Of a stretch of 64,000 bases of DNA, positions 21,690 through 32,996 are shown in pieces. How positions within the stretch are numbered: the stretch's first letter is position 1; each line of letters opens with the position of its first letter. The stretch comes from Halocafeteria seosinensis (lineage: Eukaryota > Sar > Bigyra > Bicosoecida): NCBI GenBank assembly GCA_001687465.1, contig LVLI01000277.1:1-64000 (forward strand). Direction: 5' to 3'. Under the pieces are notes generated by a model, which saw only the letters and a list, made by a program, of their open reading frames with translations, was not told where the DNA came from and searched no databases. A program made the translations under genes and the position numbers.

Positions 21690-24600
21690 TTAGCTTCCGC
21701 TCCCTCGTCCTCTTCCACCCTTTTCCTGTCCACGTCCTCGTCCTCTTTGGTCTCCTCTACCTCTATTTCCTCGTCCAGACCCTCTCTGTCCCCCTCTGCT
21801 GCCTCCTCCTCTACCTCTATCGCCCCTGCCTCGGCTGTTTCCTGGACCACGCCCGTCTCCTCCATTTGGTAAGTCTGCATCTCGACGTTGAGGAAACGGT
21901 GATGCAACGTTTTCGTTCCCACCGCCGCGGGGAGTTCCTCCCCCTCTTCCCCTTCCACCGAAATTCCCTTTTTCTCCTCCTCTACCATGGCTACTAAAAT
22001 CCTGGCCCCTTCCACGACTGCCGAAGCCAGGCCCTCGTCCGCGTTGTTGGAAACGTCCACCCCTGCCACCACGACCTCCTCTCTCATTGGAGCCGTGACC
22101 AAACATTCCCTCATCAAACGATTCACCGTACCGTCCTGTACACGTCCACCCATTGGTTTCTATTTCACGGATGTGTCTGTGAGCATCCAAGCACAGCATG
22201 TCGCGTTCCGGTTCTACCTGACCAAACACTTCAATTTGCATCAATTTGAAGAACACCTCCAATGTATATTTGAAAAACGGAGAGTCCTCGAGAATTTCCA
22301 AGAAGCATTGGTATCCGTGGTTCACAAAAATCTGAAACAATGACTCCACGGACAGTCTAATAACCTTCAAAAGAGCCGCCGTAAGCTCATCGGATTGTAC
22401 TGAAATCCACTCGTCCACACAAATCAAAGCAGCATTTCCCGGCTGGTCAAAGTCACGAGTGCGCAGCAATTCAATTAAGAGATCTACATTAAATTCCGAA
22501 CGAATTACATTTACATCAAACCCATTGTCATCAAGAGTATTACCCTGGAACGTGAGTAAATGCCAATACTCAACAGGGTGCGCACTCTTCCGGATTTGTC
22601 CCTCTGAGTCGCCCTCTTCGGCAACACCTTGAACGAGCAAACTGAAGTTCTTGCGAAACTGACGGTGCTCATAAGTCTCACGTAGGTATGCAATTTCTAA
22701 AGCAACTTCCTCGACATCAGTTTCATCTTCGGCGTATTCCTGCCATCGCTCAAGGTTATCGGGTTCAGAATTCACTTCTAAAACATCTTCCAAAAGCATG
22801 CCGTTTTGGGAAGCTCCGCCAATTACACCACACGAAAGAACCAATGCCACCGACGAAATGATCGTAGTGTCCCGAAGCATTATCTTTCCGCTCTGATTAC
22901 CAGATAATTCTTCATAAATTAACCAACGAGTTGGGTTTGCCGAGTTCTTGGCTGGCATTGGAGCACTCGAATTTAATGAGGACTTCATTATACCTGCCCG
23001 GCCATCTCCCCTAATACAGACCGTCTTGAGCTGCTTCCGCATATCGCTCCCATTAATACGTCCGATACCAGGATAGAAGCCGGCACTCAGTGCCGCCAAT
23101 ACTAATTCAATTTTATTAGAATTTTCATTTAACGAGGGACCACCGACCATTGCAGATATAGTACTCAGAGGTCCACGAATTCTGGTCGTCGAGAATTTAG
23201 CCGAGTAGGGAGTAGAAGCATCAATGAGATTGAAGCGAACAAGTTCGTCCAAAACCTGTTCTCTGATAGCAACAATCATGCACATCGTTGGGTACGACAA
23301 GTAATTGCGATTACAGAAGTCAGTTACTGCCCTAGGGCCATCATAAAGAGCGCACGACATGAATGCATTCACGGCGCCGAGGATTGCAACGTGGTCCGAC
23401 TCATGACCTCCAGCGAATGCTTTTCTCGACTTCGATGCAGCTACTTTATCCGCAGGTGTCGTCGGCAGTACAAAAGGGCTCTTGTAGCTGGCAGCACAAC
23501 ATGCTGTCAGTACAGGATCAAGGCACCGAAATAGCATTCCATAAAGAATAGCCTTTCCAAACCTGGGAGCCATAGGAAGCAACGCCAAGCAGCGACCTAG
23601 TGACGTCAAGTTTTCTTCAGTGCGGTAACCTTGGTTGTCGACAACCTCAATAGCGCCAATATCCACAAGCAACTGGAGAGCCCTCTTTACGCTCAGCGAT
23701 GATGGCGGTTCGAGCGCTAACGACAGTACCTTTTCGATTTCGCCCATACCATCTGACATCGTGGAAATTTCTTTATGGACACGAGAGAAAACTCGCCCGA
23801 TATTAAGCAATTTAACCTGCAAACAGAGTTCTTCTAAAGACGTTCTACGAATCTCCGGAACATCGAATTCATCAAGTGAGGTAGCCCGTTTGGCTGAAAA
23901 TAAGTGGTAACAGATACCCGGACGGATCCGGCCCGAGCGACCAGCTCTTTGTCGGGCAGAAGCTTTGCTGATCCATTGCGATCGGAGAATGGAACAACCA
24001 GTATAAGCATCAAAAGACTTCTGTTTCACTTTTCCGGAATCGATGACATATAAAACATCGTCGATCGTTATTGACGTCTCCGCAATATTTGTTGAAAGGA
24101 TAACTTTGGTACAACCCGGTGCAGCATGCATAAACACTTTTTTCTGTTCACGGGGAGATATTGCTGAGTGCAGCGGAAGAACCCAGAGGCGGTTGTTACC
24201 CGACAAAAAGAAATCGTTCTCTAAGGCCGACATCACACGAATTATTTCCTCCCACCCAGGAAGAAACACTAAGATAGAACCTGAAGAAACCTCTCCGTAA
24301 TCCGCTTTTATTTCAGACGTCAATGAGGCATTCACCTTCAGCTCTGTGCGCGTTTTTTCCTGGTAGGAGACAATGCTCTTCACCAAGTGCAAAATAAGCT
24401 CCTCGTCAATATCATCCTCACTAGTTTGTTGGAGATATTTGTCCAGCGGAGAAAGGGCCTTGTGCTGGTTTTCCTCGGCCATGGTGTGCTGTCTGTCGTT
24501 TTTCCGATGAGCTCTCGTAACGTCTCCACTAGCCGCAGCAACCATGCCTTGAGCAGCGTCCTCGAATGAATCATGGTCATCATCGTCACTGTTGTCGAGC

Positions 24601-26308
24601 TCACCTTCACATTGTGCACTATGAACTTCATGCTGCGGGATGCTCCTTTCAGCGGCGACAAATGGATCTAGGAAAGGATCTCCCGGCCTAGTGGTATTCG
24701 CTCCATTCGTTGCATCTGCAGAACGTAGTTCCTGTGGAGTAGCCGGTACCTCAGCGCTTTCGCAAATAGGAACGTGATCGACCCACTCATAAAAAGGAAA
24801 ATATCGCATGCATTTTTGACATTGCATGGACTCTTGGCCAATGTTCTCCACATCTGCGTCGTCACCACTGCGGTCCGGAACCGTATTTCCCTGTGCAGCG
24901 TTACGATCTGCCTCAGTCGTCGTATCTGGTTTACTTCTTAGATCATCTCCTGTCTGTATAAACTCTGTTTCGTGGATTATATCATCTAAATAGTACTCCG
25001 AAACTGAGAATTTCCGCCCCTCTATATGGATGCATTCCGGGTACAACGAAGAGAGGCTAAAATTTCTCGATTGCATCAAAGACGCGAAGGCTTGCTTATT
25101 TTGGTCCACAAAATTGCTGAAGTATTGCTCAAAAAGTTGAACTTGCAGCGTAGCACTCATTATCACAACACGCAAATCAGTTCGTTCAAGCAGGACTTCG
25201 CGTAGAACTAACAACATGAAATCACTTTGCAGGTCCCGCTCGTGAACCTCATCAAGAACAATGTGTGTAACTCCTCTAAGATTCGGATCCGTTGTTAGCC
25301 GACGCAGCAGAACACCCGTTGTACAGAATGTCAACCTGGTCTTGTCGCTGAATTGATGGTCTAGTCTTACACTGTGTCCTACCGTCTCTCCGACGTTTTC
25401 TAGGCGCTCTGTGGCAACCCGTTCTGCTAAACTGATGGCGCTTATCCGTCGCGGTTGTGCGACAATCACGTTGACTGTTCGGGGATCCACTCGTTCATCG
25501 TCAAGGATGAATTGAGGAACCTGCGCAAGAAAAACAAGCGTCGAATGGTACAGCGAAAGAGTGCATTACCATCACGTACCTGTGTTGATTTGCCGCACCC
25601 AGTATCACCACTAATTATTGTAACATGAGAAGCCGATATGGCATCTCCTATTTTATTCCGATAGCTCCAAACGGGAAGACTCTTTCTCACATTATAGAAC
25701 TGGGAATACGCTGGATTGCGTTGTCTCTGAGCCTCTCCATTTGATAGAGGAAGTTGGGGGATAAAAGAGCTCTTATGATGTTTGTGTTGACGCTTCTGGT
25801 ATTTCTGACTATTTTCCGAATCTTCCAAGAACTCCCCGCCATCCAGACAAGCCGATAGACCGTTCTTGATGTCTTGAGGTTGCAATCCTAGCAGTTTGTC
25901 CCTAAAGTCGCTTAAGCACCGCTCAGAGTCCGGGTGCAACTGGAGTGCTGGAATGCCGTCGTACTTTATTTGATCATTCGAGTCCTTCTTTTTTTTGATC
26001 ACCAGTCGGCGCTCTTCCCCAACACCATGGCTTGCGCTTAGGAGGCCCATTTTCGAGCACTGGTGATGAATAAACTTCCGTTGCGTATTGTCGAGTTCCG
26101 GTGGGAATTCGTAAGTCTCAAGTCCAGGGTTGTCTCTAAAATTCTCCAGGACCTCAATGGCACGAATGTTGAATTCTTCACCTACGGCACTTGGAGGCAC
26201 GGCACCTGCTGCACCCCCTCTTCCTCTTCCTCGGCCCCTTCCTCTTCCACGGCCTCTGCCTCTGCCACGCCCTCCTCTACCTCTTCCTCCTGTTGCAGCG
26301 TCGGCCAT
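21690..26308 (-). CDS. R3H-domain DEVH-box RNA helicase with RGG tails and inserted C2HC finger
   Basis: Exons 26308..25580 and 25520..21690 encode 1,519 residues. Order: RG-rich head (residues 6-30), R3H-like domain (RKFIHHQCSKMGL...GEERRLVIKKK, about 75-105), helicase motif I GDTGCGKSTQVPQF (rebuilt across the intron), Ia AQPRRISA, II LDEVHERD, III SATLQ, then an acidic insert of about 200 residues, IV-VI (LVFLPGWEEI-like SILVFLPGWEE, STNIAETSITIDDV, QRAGRSGRIRPG), helicase-associated and OB-like regions. The last 150 residues are RGG/RGRG repeats. The insert contains a C-x2-C-x11-H-x3-C finger (CQKCMRY...HVPIC, near residue 480) of the UBZ4 spacing. The layout fits DHX36/DHX57/YTHDC2-type DExH RNA helicases; no YTH domain is seen. 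RGG tails suggest RNA binding and arginine methylation. Confidence 0.88.
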
Positions 26309-26601
26309 TCTACTTCGGTCTCTATTTACGCAAAATAAGACGCAAACTAACTGCGTCGATTCCTATTATACTCTGTTAGAAAACATCAATACTATCTTCA
26401 ATAATGCTTGTAAGAGTGCTAAACAACGGAGCCAGCCAGGCCTGTGAATCAACCAATGACATCATTGACATGAATCATGAGGTCATGCATATGTGTTTGC
26501 TATAAGACTAACCCATATGGCATTGCTATTGTCCTGAAGTTTCGTGGTTTATTTATTTTATATGCACTCGAATTCGGTTCTGGTTGTAAGGAAGAAGTAT
26601 C

Positions 26602-28351
26602 ATGTCTTCCTCTGGGGAAGCTCCCACGACGCCTCCTAGAAGTTCATTCCATGATATTGGGCAGACCCATCAGTATTCACAGTTGCACGACAGTCCTCAA
26701 GTAGATGTCGAAATAGGGAAGACTCCGCCTCGACAGAAGAGAGGGAACCATCATGGTAGTTTGGACTCAAATAGCCAGACGGAGCAGCTAATGTCTCCGA
26801 GCCCGATACGAACTCAGCAGAATTCCACATGGCCGAGTCCGTTTCGGCTACTGGAACTCTCTAGCCTCCCGAGTATAGGAGAAGAACCAGATGAAATACG
26901 CTCAAAAATCAGGGAGACGAACCAACTTCTCATTTACAACATGACATGGAATCTCCACGGCAAGGTGGGTCATTTGAATTCCAACGTACCTTGGACGTTA
27001 ACCTCCTAAGAAGGGTATTGGTATATGGTACACTGCAGGCAGCCGATCCGGCTTTTACTGAATATTTACCCCCTCGAAACTCATTTCACATTCTGGCCTT
27101 TGGCACTGAGGAATGTGAAAACACTATAGCGAAGTCTGTCTTAAATACCAGTAAGGAGAATTGGGAAAGACAACTGCAGTCAGCACTTGGACAAGATTAC
27201 ATCGCCTTGGCGAGTCGAACCCTCCAAGCAATTCATCTCATCGTCTTTGTTCATCGATCCCTTTTCCCTATTATAAGCGATGTTCAAACTGATGTAGTTT
27301 CCTGCGGAACGGGCGATACTCTCGGTAACAAAGGGAGTGTTGCAATAGGATGCAATATTGGCAACACCTCGCTGTTATTTGTCAATTGCCACTTTGCTGC
27401 TCACCGCGACAACATAGAACTACGAAACAGGGACTATCTCCGTTCCGAAACGATGATGGAAATGTGTCCCACAGGTAGGGGTGCTTGTATGTATCACTCA
27501 CTTTGTGTGGGGTCATAACACTACAAACACGGCGCAGATCTGCCGGCGGACCAGCACTCCGTCTTCTTGTCGGATCGGTACGATCGAGTGGTATGGATAG
27601 GGGATATGAATTACCGTATCAATCTGTCCCGCGAAGAGGTCGATAAGTACATAAACGAGGACAACTATGAGGTGAGGCCCGTGCAACTTAGGAGTTGTTT
27701 CTATTTATCGAACACAGAATGGTTTCGGTGCTTCTCAGGTTCTTTACAAGTATGATCAGTTGACTCAAGAACGCATGAAGGGACGAACATTTCAAGGATT
27801 TGCTGAAGGGCCTCTGCATTTCTATCCGACGTAAGGCGATTTTCCGCTGCAACAGCTCTATACTTACTAACGATCAATTTGCATGCCGCAGCTACAAGTT
27901 TGACAAGGGAAAGGACACATACGACAGCTCCGGTAAGGGGCGTGTTCCTTCTTGGACTGATCGCATACTGTTCAAACCCGCTAGCCGAGTAATGCGTCTG
28001 TTTGCCTACGATTCTATACATGAGGTCAAGTGTTCAGACCATAGAGCGGTGTATGCCGCGTTCCGCGTCCAACTGAGAAAGCACTTCAGAAGGGAAGATG
28101 AACTTGAGGAAATTCAGAACAAACTATTACCTCGAGCCTCCGAACCGACTCAATTTGACGTCTCCCCTATAGAAGCACCAGCCCTCCAAGATGGGCTGAC
28201 TACGAATTTAGTCGACGTTCCCTGGACGCCAATTGATACGCGGCATGAATGGTTTTTTCACGAACCGGAAAGAGAACACAGAGATAAACAGGTTCCCACT
28301 AATAATGTGCCTATAGGACACACACAAAGCCAAGTGTGCGGAATTATGTGA
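26602..28351 (+). CDS. Inositol polyphosphate 5-phosphatase with C-terminal CaaX box
   Basis: Exons 26602..26964, 27039..27474, 27538..27671, 27739..27830 and 27892..28351 give 494 residues. A disordered N-terminus of about 105 residues precedes a complete catalytic domain: TWNLHGK, CGTGDTLGNKGSV, NCHFAAH, WIGDMNYRI, PSWTDRIL and CSDHRAVYAAF are the family's substrate and metal motifs. These enzymes remove the 5-phosphate of PI(4,5)P2/PIP3 or soluble inositol phosphates. The protein ends SQVCGIM; C-G-I-M fits a CaaX prenylation box with M at the last position (farnesylation preferred). INPP5E, the ciliary member, also ends in a CaaX box, so a ciliary role is a reasonable inference. The fourth intron has a clear branch site (ttactaac). 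The stop is 10 bp from the convergent SDR stop. Confidence 0.9.
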
Positions 28352-28361
28352 GCTAGAGCCT

Positions 28362-29469
28362 TCAATTTTCGCTATTGATGACTTCGCTGGTGTTCTCATC
28401 AATGAGTCTGTTCTTCCTAGAAAATACCGTAAGGAAGCGCCAGCACACACTCATCGGGGTCAAATAGCGAAGGTAAACTCCATTTGTTACAGGATCGCTT
28501 GCAACAATACCACGCATCCTTGGCACTGCCCATTTTGCAACTGTGGAAGGATGCTCAGCCAGTACGTTAAAGATCTTAAGCACCGATTTCTCTTTATTCT
28601 GTAACACAACCGGGAATGATGTGGATTGCAAAGCATATTGCACACGAGTGGGAATGGTCACATACTCCTGAAAGCAGCAAATCGGTCAGCACCATTCCAG
28701 GGCTCAATAAATGGACGCCAACTTTGGTGTCTTTGGTCTCCTTCTGGAGCGACTTGAGAAGTTGAGGCATCCCAGCTTTCGAGAACCCGTATGCAGCGAA
28801 TCGTGGGGTCGCCATTCCTTGGCTTCCTGCGGGAGCTCATTCTTTTCTTCATCGGACCATGCTTCCTGGTTAATCAGTGGTAGCGAACTTACCTGCACCA
28901 TCTACATTGAAAATGTGACCATTCCCTTTTTGCGCCAACATCAGTTGGGCCGCACATTTAGTTCCGTATAAGCTGCCAAGGACATTCGTGTTTATAATTT
29001 GATCTATGGTCTCCACCGGCGTATCAGCAAGTATTTGCTTCTCGCTCTGTGAGACTCCAGCATTGTTGATCCATGTGTCAACACTTCCTAGATTCTTTTC
29101 GGCAAACGTCGTCAAGGCTTGCATTTCCTGGTAATTTTGAACATCGACCACAAAGGACAAAATGTTTTGTTCCTTCTTGTATTTGAGGGGGATCAACTCC
29201 TGTACAGTGTCTTGTAGGGTATCTTTGTTTCTCCCGGCGAGCAGAACACTGTCTCCCAGCCGAACATATTCGCGAGCCAAAGCTTTTCCAAATCCTCTGC
29301 TTGCTCCAGTGATGACTATTTTTAAGTTTCTCTCAGGTGATTTATCCACTTTAGGCGCCTTCTTCCTTCGGTAGGTCTGCCAACATACTAAGGCGGTCAC
29401 GGATACAGCACACCCTGTATAGAGGAGAGTGGTGGAATTCATCCACGTCCACGTGGAAGACGACGACAT
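28362..29469 (-). CDS. Short-chain dehydrogenase, chlorophyll(ide) b reductase (NYC1/NOL)-like
   Basis: Exons 29469..28893, 28826..28666 and 28598..28362 give 324 residues. A single N-terminal membrane segment (TTLLYTGCAVSVTALVCW) precedes a Rossmann domain: TGASRGFGKALA (NAD(P) motif), NNAGVSQ, and the active-site Tyr/Lys in AAYGFSKAG. The flanking sequence is diagnostic: GHIFNVDGAGS before the active site and KVGVHLLSPGMVLTDLLLSG after it, then a C-terminus with VAKWAVPRMR and YLTP, as in NYC1/NOL. In plants these enzymes begin chlorophyll b breakdown. No clear plastid bipartite leader is visible, and homologues in non-green lineages may have other substrates, so the reaction is uncertain while the family is not. 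Confidence 0.8.
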
Positions 29470-29971
29470 ACTGTATTTACCCTCACGCTGGAAGAAAATT
29501 ACCTAGACATCTAGACAATGAATGAATACGCTGACAACCCGTCTACACGATGTAAATTTAAGTATATGACCTGACGAGGTCAGGTTGACGTGTTTGACGA
29601 CGTTCCAGCTTGAAGTACCTCGGCTTCAATGACACCACAGACATGCTACCCAGTATCGAACTGATATGGTTTGCGATACTCATTGTCGTCTGATTTGCTG
29701 TAGCTTTGCTGCCTTAGCCGAGATATAGAAGTAGCGATAAGACAGGAGTTCCCACACGGATAATTCTTGCTTGTTGCTTCGATTGCGCTGCTCGTGATAA
29801 CCGACCGACTACCAGCAGATACGTTAATTCCGAAAGTGCACGCATGTGACATCTTGAGTGTCGGAGGTTAGTATATCTAGTAGGCGGGGAGAACTCCAGA
29901 GGGTTTACTGCGCAGTTGAGTTTTCCCCGCTGTCTGCTGAAGAACACGTCTACACTAGAAAAGGGTTGACT
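29470..29971. other. Intergenic region
   Basis: 500 bp between two minus-strand genes. No exon supported. It has a compact 7-bp hairpin (ACCTGAC-gag-GTCAGGT, 29569-29585), 100 bp upstream of the SDR start. Confidence 0.4.
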
Positions 29972-30647
29972 TTACAATTCGGTCTTTCTGTCGTGCTCTG
30001 ACTGCTGTAAAAGTGGCCCAATATATCTGTCCATTTCTTCCGTGGTAGCCTCGGTGGAAAACCGATAGAGTGGCTTCCCTTTGTACAACAAGAACTTTTC
30101 AAAATTCCAAGCAATGTCATGCCGGAGATATGGGCCAGCATGTTTAAGCCACCCAAACAGTAGGTGCTCATAAGGTCCATTAACATCAATCGTTCCAAAT
30201 ATGGGAAATGTACAGCCTCGATCTCGCACATACCTTTTGATGGCTTCGAATCTCCCAGATTGCTCCGTACCGAATTGATTACACGGAAACGCTAACACAG
30301 TGAATCGTCTTCCTGCAGAACCAAGCACGGAAGTATAGCAGAACTGATTACGTAGTGCAAATATAAACTTCCTTACCGCTATATTTTTTCTGTAAATGCT
30401 CGAGGTCTGCTAAGTTGCGCTCAGCAAAGTCACATTTAGTGGCAATGTTGGCAATAAGGATCACATCGTAGTTCTCGCTGTATTTTGACAGAGGTTCCTG
30501 TTCGGGGCTCACCATTGCTACCTCAATAGGGGCACTGAAGTCCTCTAGTTTCATATTACGGAAGATATGGCTTCGCTCCTCGCAATATACATTGGTTGCA
30601 AGCAATGTGAGAGTCAGCGCAAGCAATGCCGATACAACTGGCCGCAT
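29972..30647 (-). CDS. Secreted glutathione peroxidase-like protein (Cys form)
   Basis: Exons 30647..30377 and 30312..29972 give 203 residues. The ATG at 30647 opens a signal peptide (MRPVVSALLALTLTLLATNV); an in-frame ATG at 30701 would add 18 residues in front and hide it. The peroxidatic position is Cys72 in NIATKCDFAERN (animal enzymes often have Sec here). LAFPCNQFG and WNFEKFL are present, so Trp and Asn of the catalytic tetrad are kept. The usual Gln in FGxQEP is replaced: the sequence reads FGTEQSG. Role: reduction of hydroperoxides in the secretory pathway or outside, probably using thioredoxin-type donors. It sits beside a diverged paralogue on the same strand. Confidence 0.85.
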
Positions 30648-30701
30648 TTTCGTGATTGACTGGCTCACTACTACGGACTTATGTACATAACTACACTTCA
30701 T

Positions 30702-31174
30702 TTCAAAGATGCTGAACTACTATGCTTGCAGGCTTGCCCTTTCAAAATGATCTGGCAAACAAACTTGACGGCCCACTACTTAATACTACTCTCTAGTGAC
30801 CAGCTTCACGAGAGCCGTCACTGGCGACATCTTACTGTGTAAGGCATAACAATATCTTCAACTCTAATGCGTACCCTACAATATGGATACCACTGCCAAT
30901 GATAGAATATATCATACAATAATTGAGGTGTCCTCTTGATTTGTTTCACGTCTCTTGATCGAGGCACCGACCTTAGGCAGGCTCCCAGTTGCAAATTTCC
31001 AGCAACTCCTCGGGACACCATCCGTCGGGCCTCCATAAAAGAGAGTAGCTGCTGCAACGTTACAAGAGCGAGACGTTGCCACAATTATCAGTCAGCGACT
31101 ACGCAGCGCTATCGAAGTAATGCTACAGCGCTACCTGGTACAACTAGTGCAGTCCATACTGAGTCAACTCACAT
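30702..31174. other. Intergenic region between the two GPX-like genes
   Basis: About 470 bp with no supported exon; short open frames only. Confidence 0.4.
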
Positions 31175-32495
31175 TCATGTTTCACCCTCATCGCCCTGGT
31201 CCCTATTATTCTGCTCGCTTTTCGCTTCAGTGAGTCCCTCTTTCGAAGAATTTGCATTTTCCCTTTGTTCACTGTTCTGTTGTCCATCGATTTCGGCCAT
31301 TTGCGTAGGGTGAGATTGTTCCTTCGCCGCAGGTTCTGAAGTGGTCTGCTTCGTTTCCGGCGTAGCCTTTACTTCCGAAGTAGGTATGGACTTTGCCTCT
31401 TTATCTTTTCTTTCTGGGGTAGGTCGTTTTGCTTCCCTTAAGTCTCTCGTCGACTTATCAGATTTCTCTTTCTCTTCGAACTCACTTTTGCCTGCATCGG
31501 TGTCCTTCCGGGTTTCCTGATTCGTGTCTCCCGACTTCTTTTGTGAATTGTCTGGATTTATGTTCCCTTGCCGCATTGAGCTCTGCTTCTGGAAGCCTGA
31601 ATCGCTCGCGGGCTGTCTGTTGCTCTCTTTTTGAGGTACTGCAGGTTTTCCACCCTCTTTTTTCTTTTCACCACCTAAAGACTGAACTTCGTCTTCTTCT
31701 TCGACAACCACTCCAGCATTTGCTTCGATTTCTTTTTCCATAGTCTTCTTCTCCTCTTCAGGCGTTATAGGCGACAGTCCAAGATACGATCTAATCAGTG
31801 GTTCCATTTGTTTGGGGGATGTTGTAAAGTTAAAACGAGCGACAGGAGCGCCATTCTTGAACAAGAATTTCTCCCAATTCCTGCGTGTTGCGACAACAAT
31901 ATTCCGGCTACAATGTAAAATCTCTATAGGGCAGTAGAGTTCGGCAGAGTACGTACCATTCAATAGGATGGTTTGGAATTTGCGTAACCTCATCGCTCTG
32001 TAGCCACTTAAACAGCGGGTGGGCCTGTTTACCAGTCACTTGGGTCTTCGCGAATACAGGGAAGTTTACGTTGAGGTCCCCCACGAACGTCTGTATCTTG
32101 TTGTTTGATCCAGGCTCCATTGCATCAAACTGATTGCATGGAAATCCTAGAGCTGTGAAGCCTCTATCTGCTTGTCGAAGCATCAATACATACATCATAT
32201 CTTCTTCGTTACACGCATTCCCAACTTCAGCAAGGAACTTACATTCATATTCAGTGTGCAGCGATTCAAGCTCCTGATAATGTTGCATCGTGCAATTCGC
32301 GTTGCTAGCGACGTTCGTGACTAAGACGAGTTTATATGAGCCGAATATATGAAGAGGAATCACTGTATACTCAGAGTCTGCTCTGTGTGCTGCAAAACTA
32401 TACAAAGATTTCGCCTCGACTGATCCACCACATGCTGCATATAGAGCCGTACAAAAGGCGAACAAGCGAATTGACCTCATATATGCCTGGAGCAT
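31175..32495 (-). CDS. Secreted GPX-like protein lacking the peroxidatic Cys, with long charged tail
   Basis: Exons 32495..32243, 32167..31957 and 31880..31175 give 389 residues. A signal peptide (LFAFCTALYAACGGSVEA) is followed by a GPX fold: LVTNVASNANCTMQHY, GFPCNQFD and WNWEKFLFKNGAPVARF (rebuilt across an intron). The position normally held by Cys or Sec is Ala66, and a Cys occurs two residues later (Cys68). The Gln motif is also changed (FDAMEPG). The protein is therefore probably a non-canonical peroxidase or a pseudoenzyme. About 200 C-terminal residues are Lys/Glu/Ser/Thr-rich and disordered, unlike normal GPXs, which end soon after the WNF motif. The tail frame is open and in phase. 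The exon 2 acceptor could be 3 nt away without changing the phase. Confidence 0.8.
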
Positions 32496-32996
32496 GATTA
32501 AGTGCTGTTTTGGCGGAGTAACACTCCGGGAGGCTCAGTGATGCGCCAAGACTTTGGTGGACCAACGGGGTACAGAACGGTGATCAACTCGTTTCTCGCG
32601 CTGTCCAACAACTTCCTGTCGAAGGCCCGATACCTGAATGAAAGGAATACTATGTGTTTGAGCTTTTGAATCAATGTCTTCTCTTGACATTCGGCTAAGA
32701 TCGCTTAGAGATACTGACGCATCAAAGTTCTGAGAATGAAACAATCTTAACTTGGACTTGGATCAGCCGAATGCTTCACAAGACCGCATCAATTACCATG
32801 CTTCACATACGTTTCTACAGTACGCTTCTATATGAGGAGTAGCAGAATTTCGCACCGGTTCGTCCACTCAAAACGTGTGCATTCAAGTTGGTGTCATGTT
32901 GCTGCGTGTAGCAGCGCTCGAATCATGAGAATTGGGGCTGTAATAGAGCTCGTGGAAGACATAGAACACTCGTAACTTGATCCCGTCTGAAACAAA
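32496..32996. other. Divergent intergenic region
   Basis: 500 bp between the GPX-like gene (-) and the eight-TM gene (+). No exon supported. Confidence 0.4.

Noticed and set aside
21650-22340. Plus- and other-frame ORFs over the helicase C-terminus
   Set aside because: Arise from the RGG/GRG-rich repeat coding; the minus-strand helicase frame is continuous through the region.
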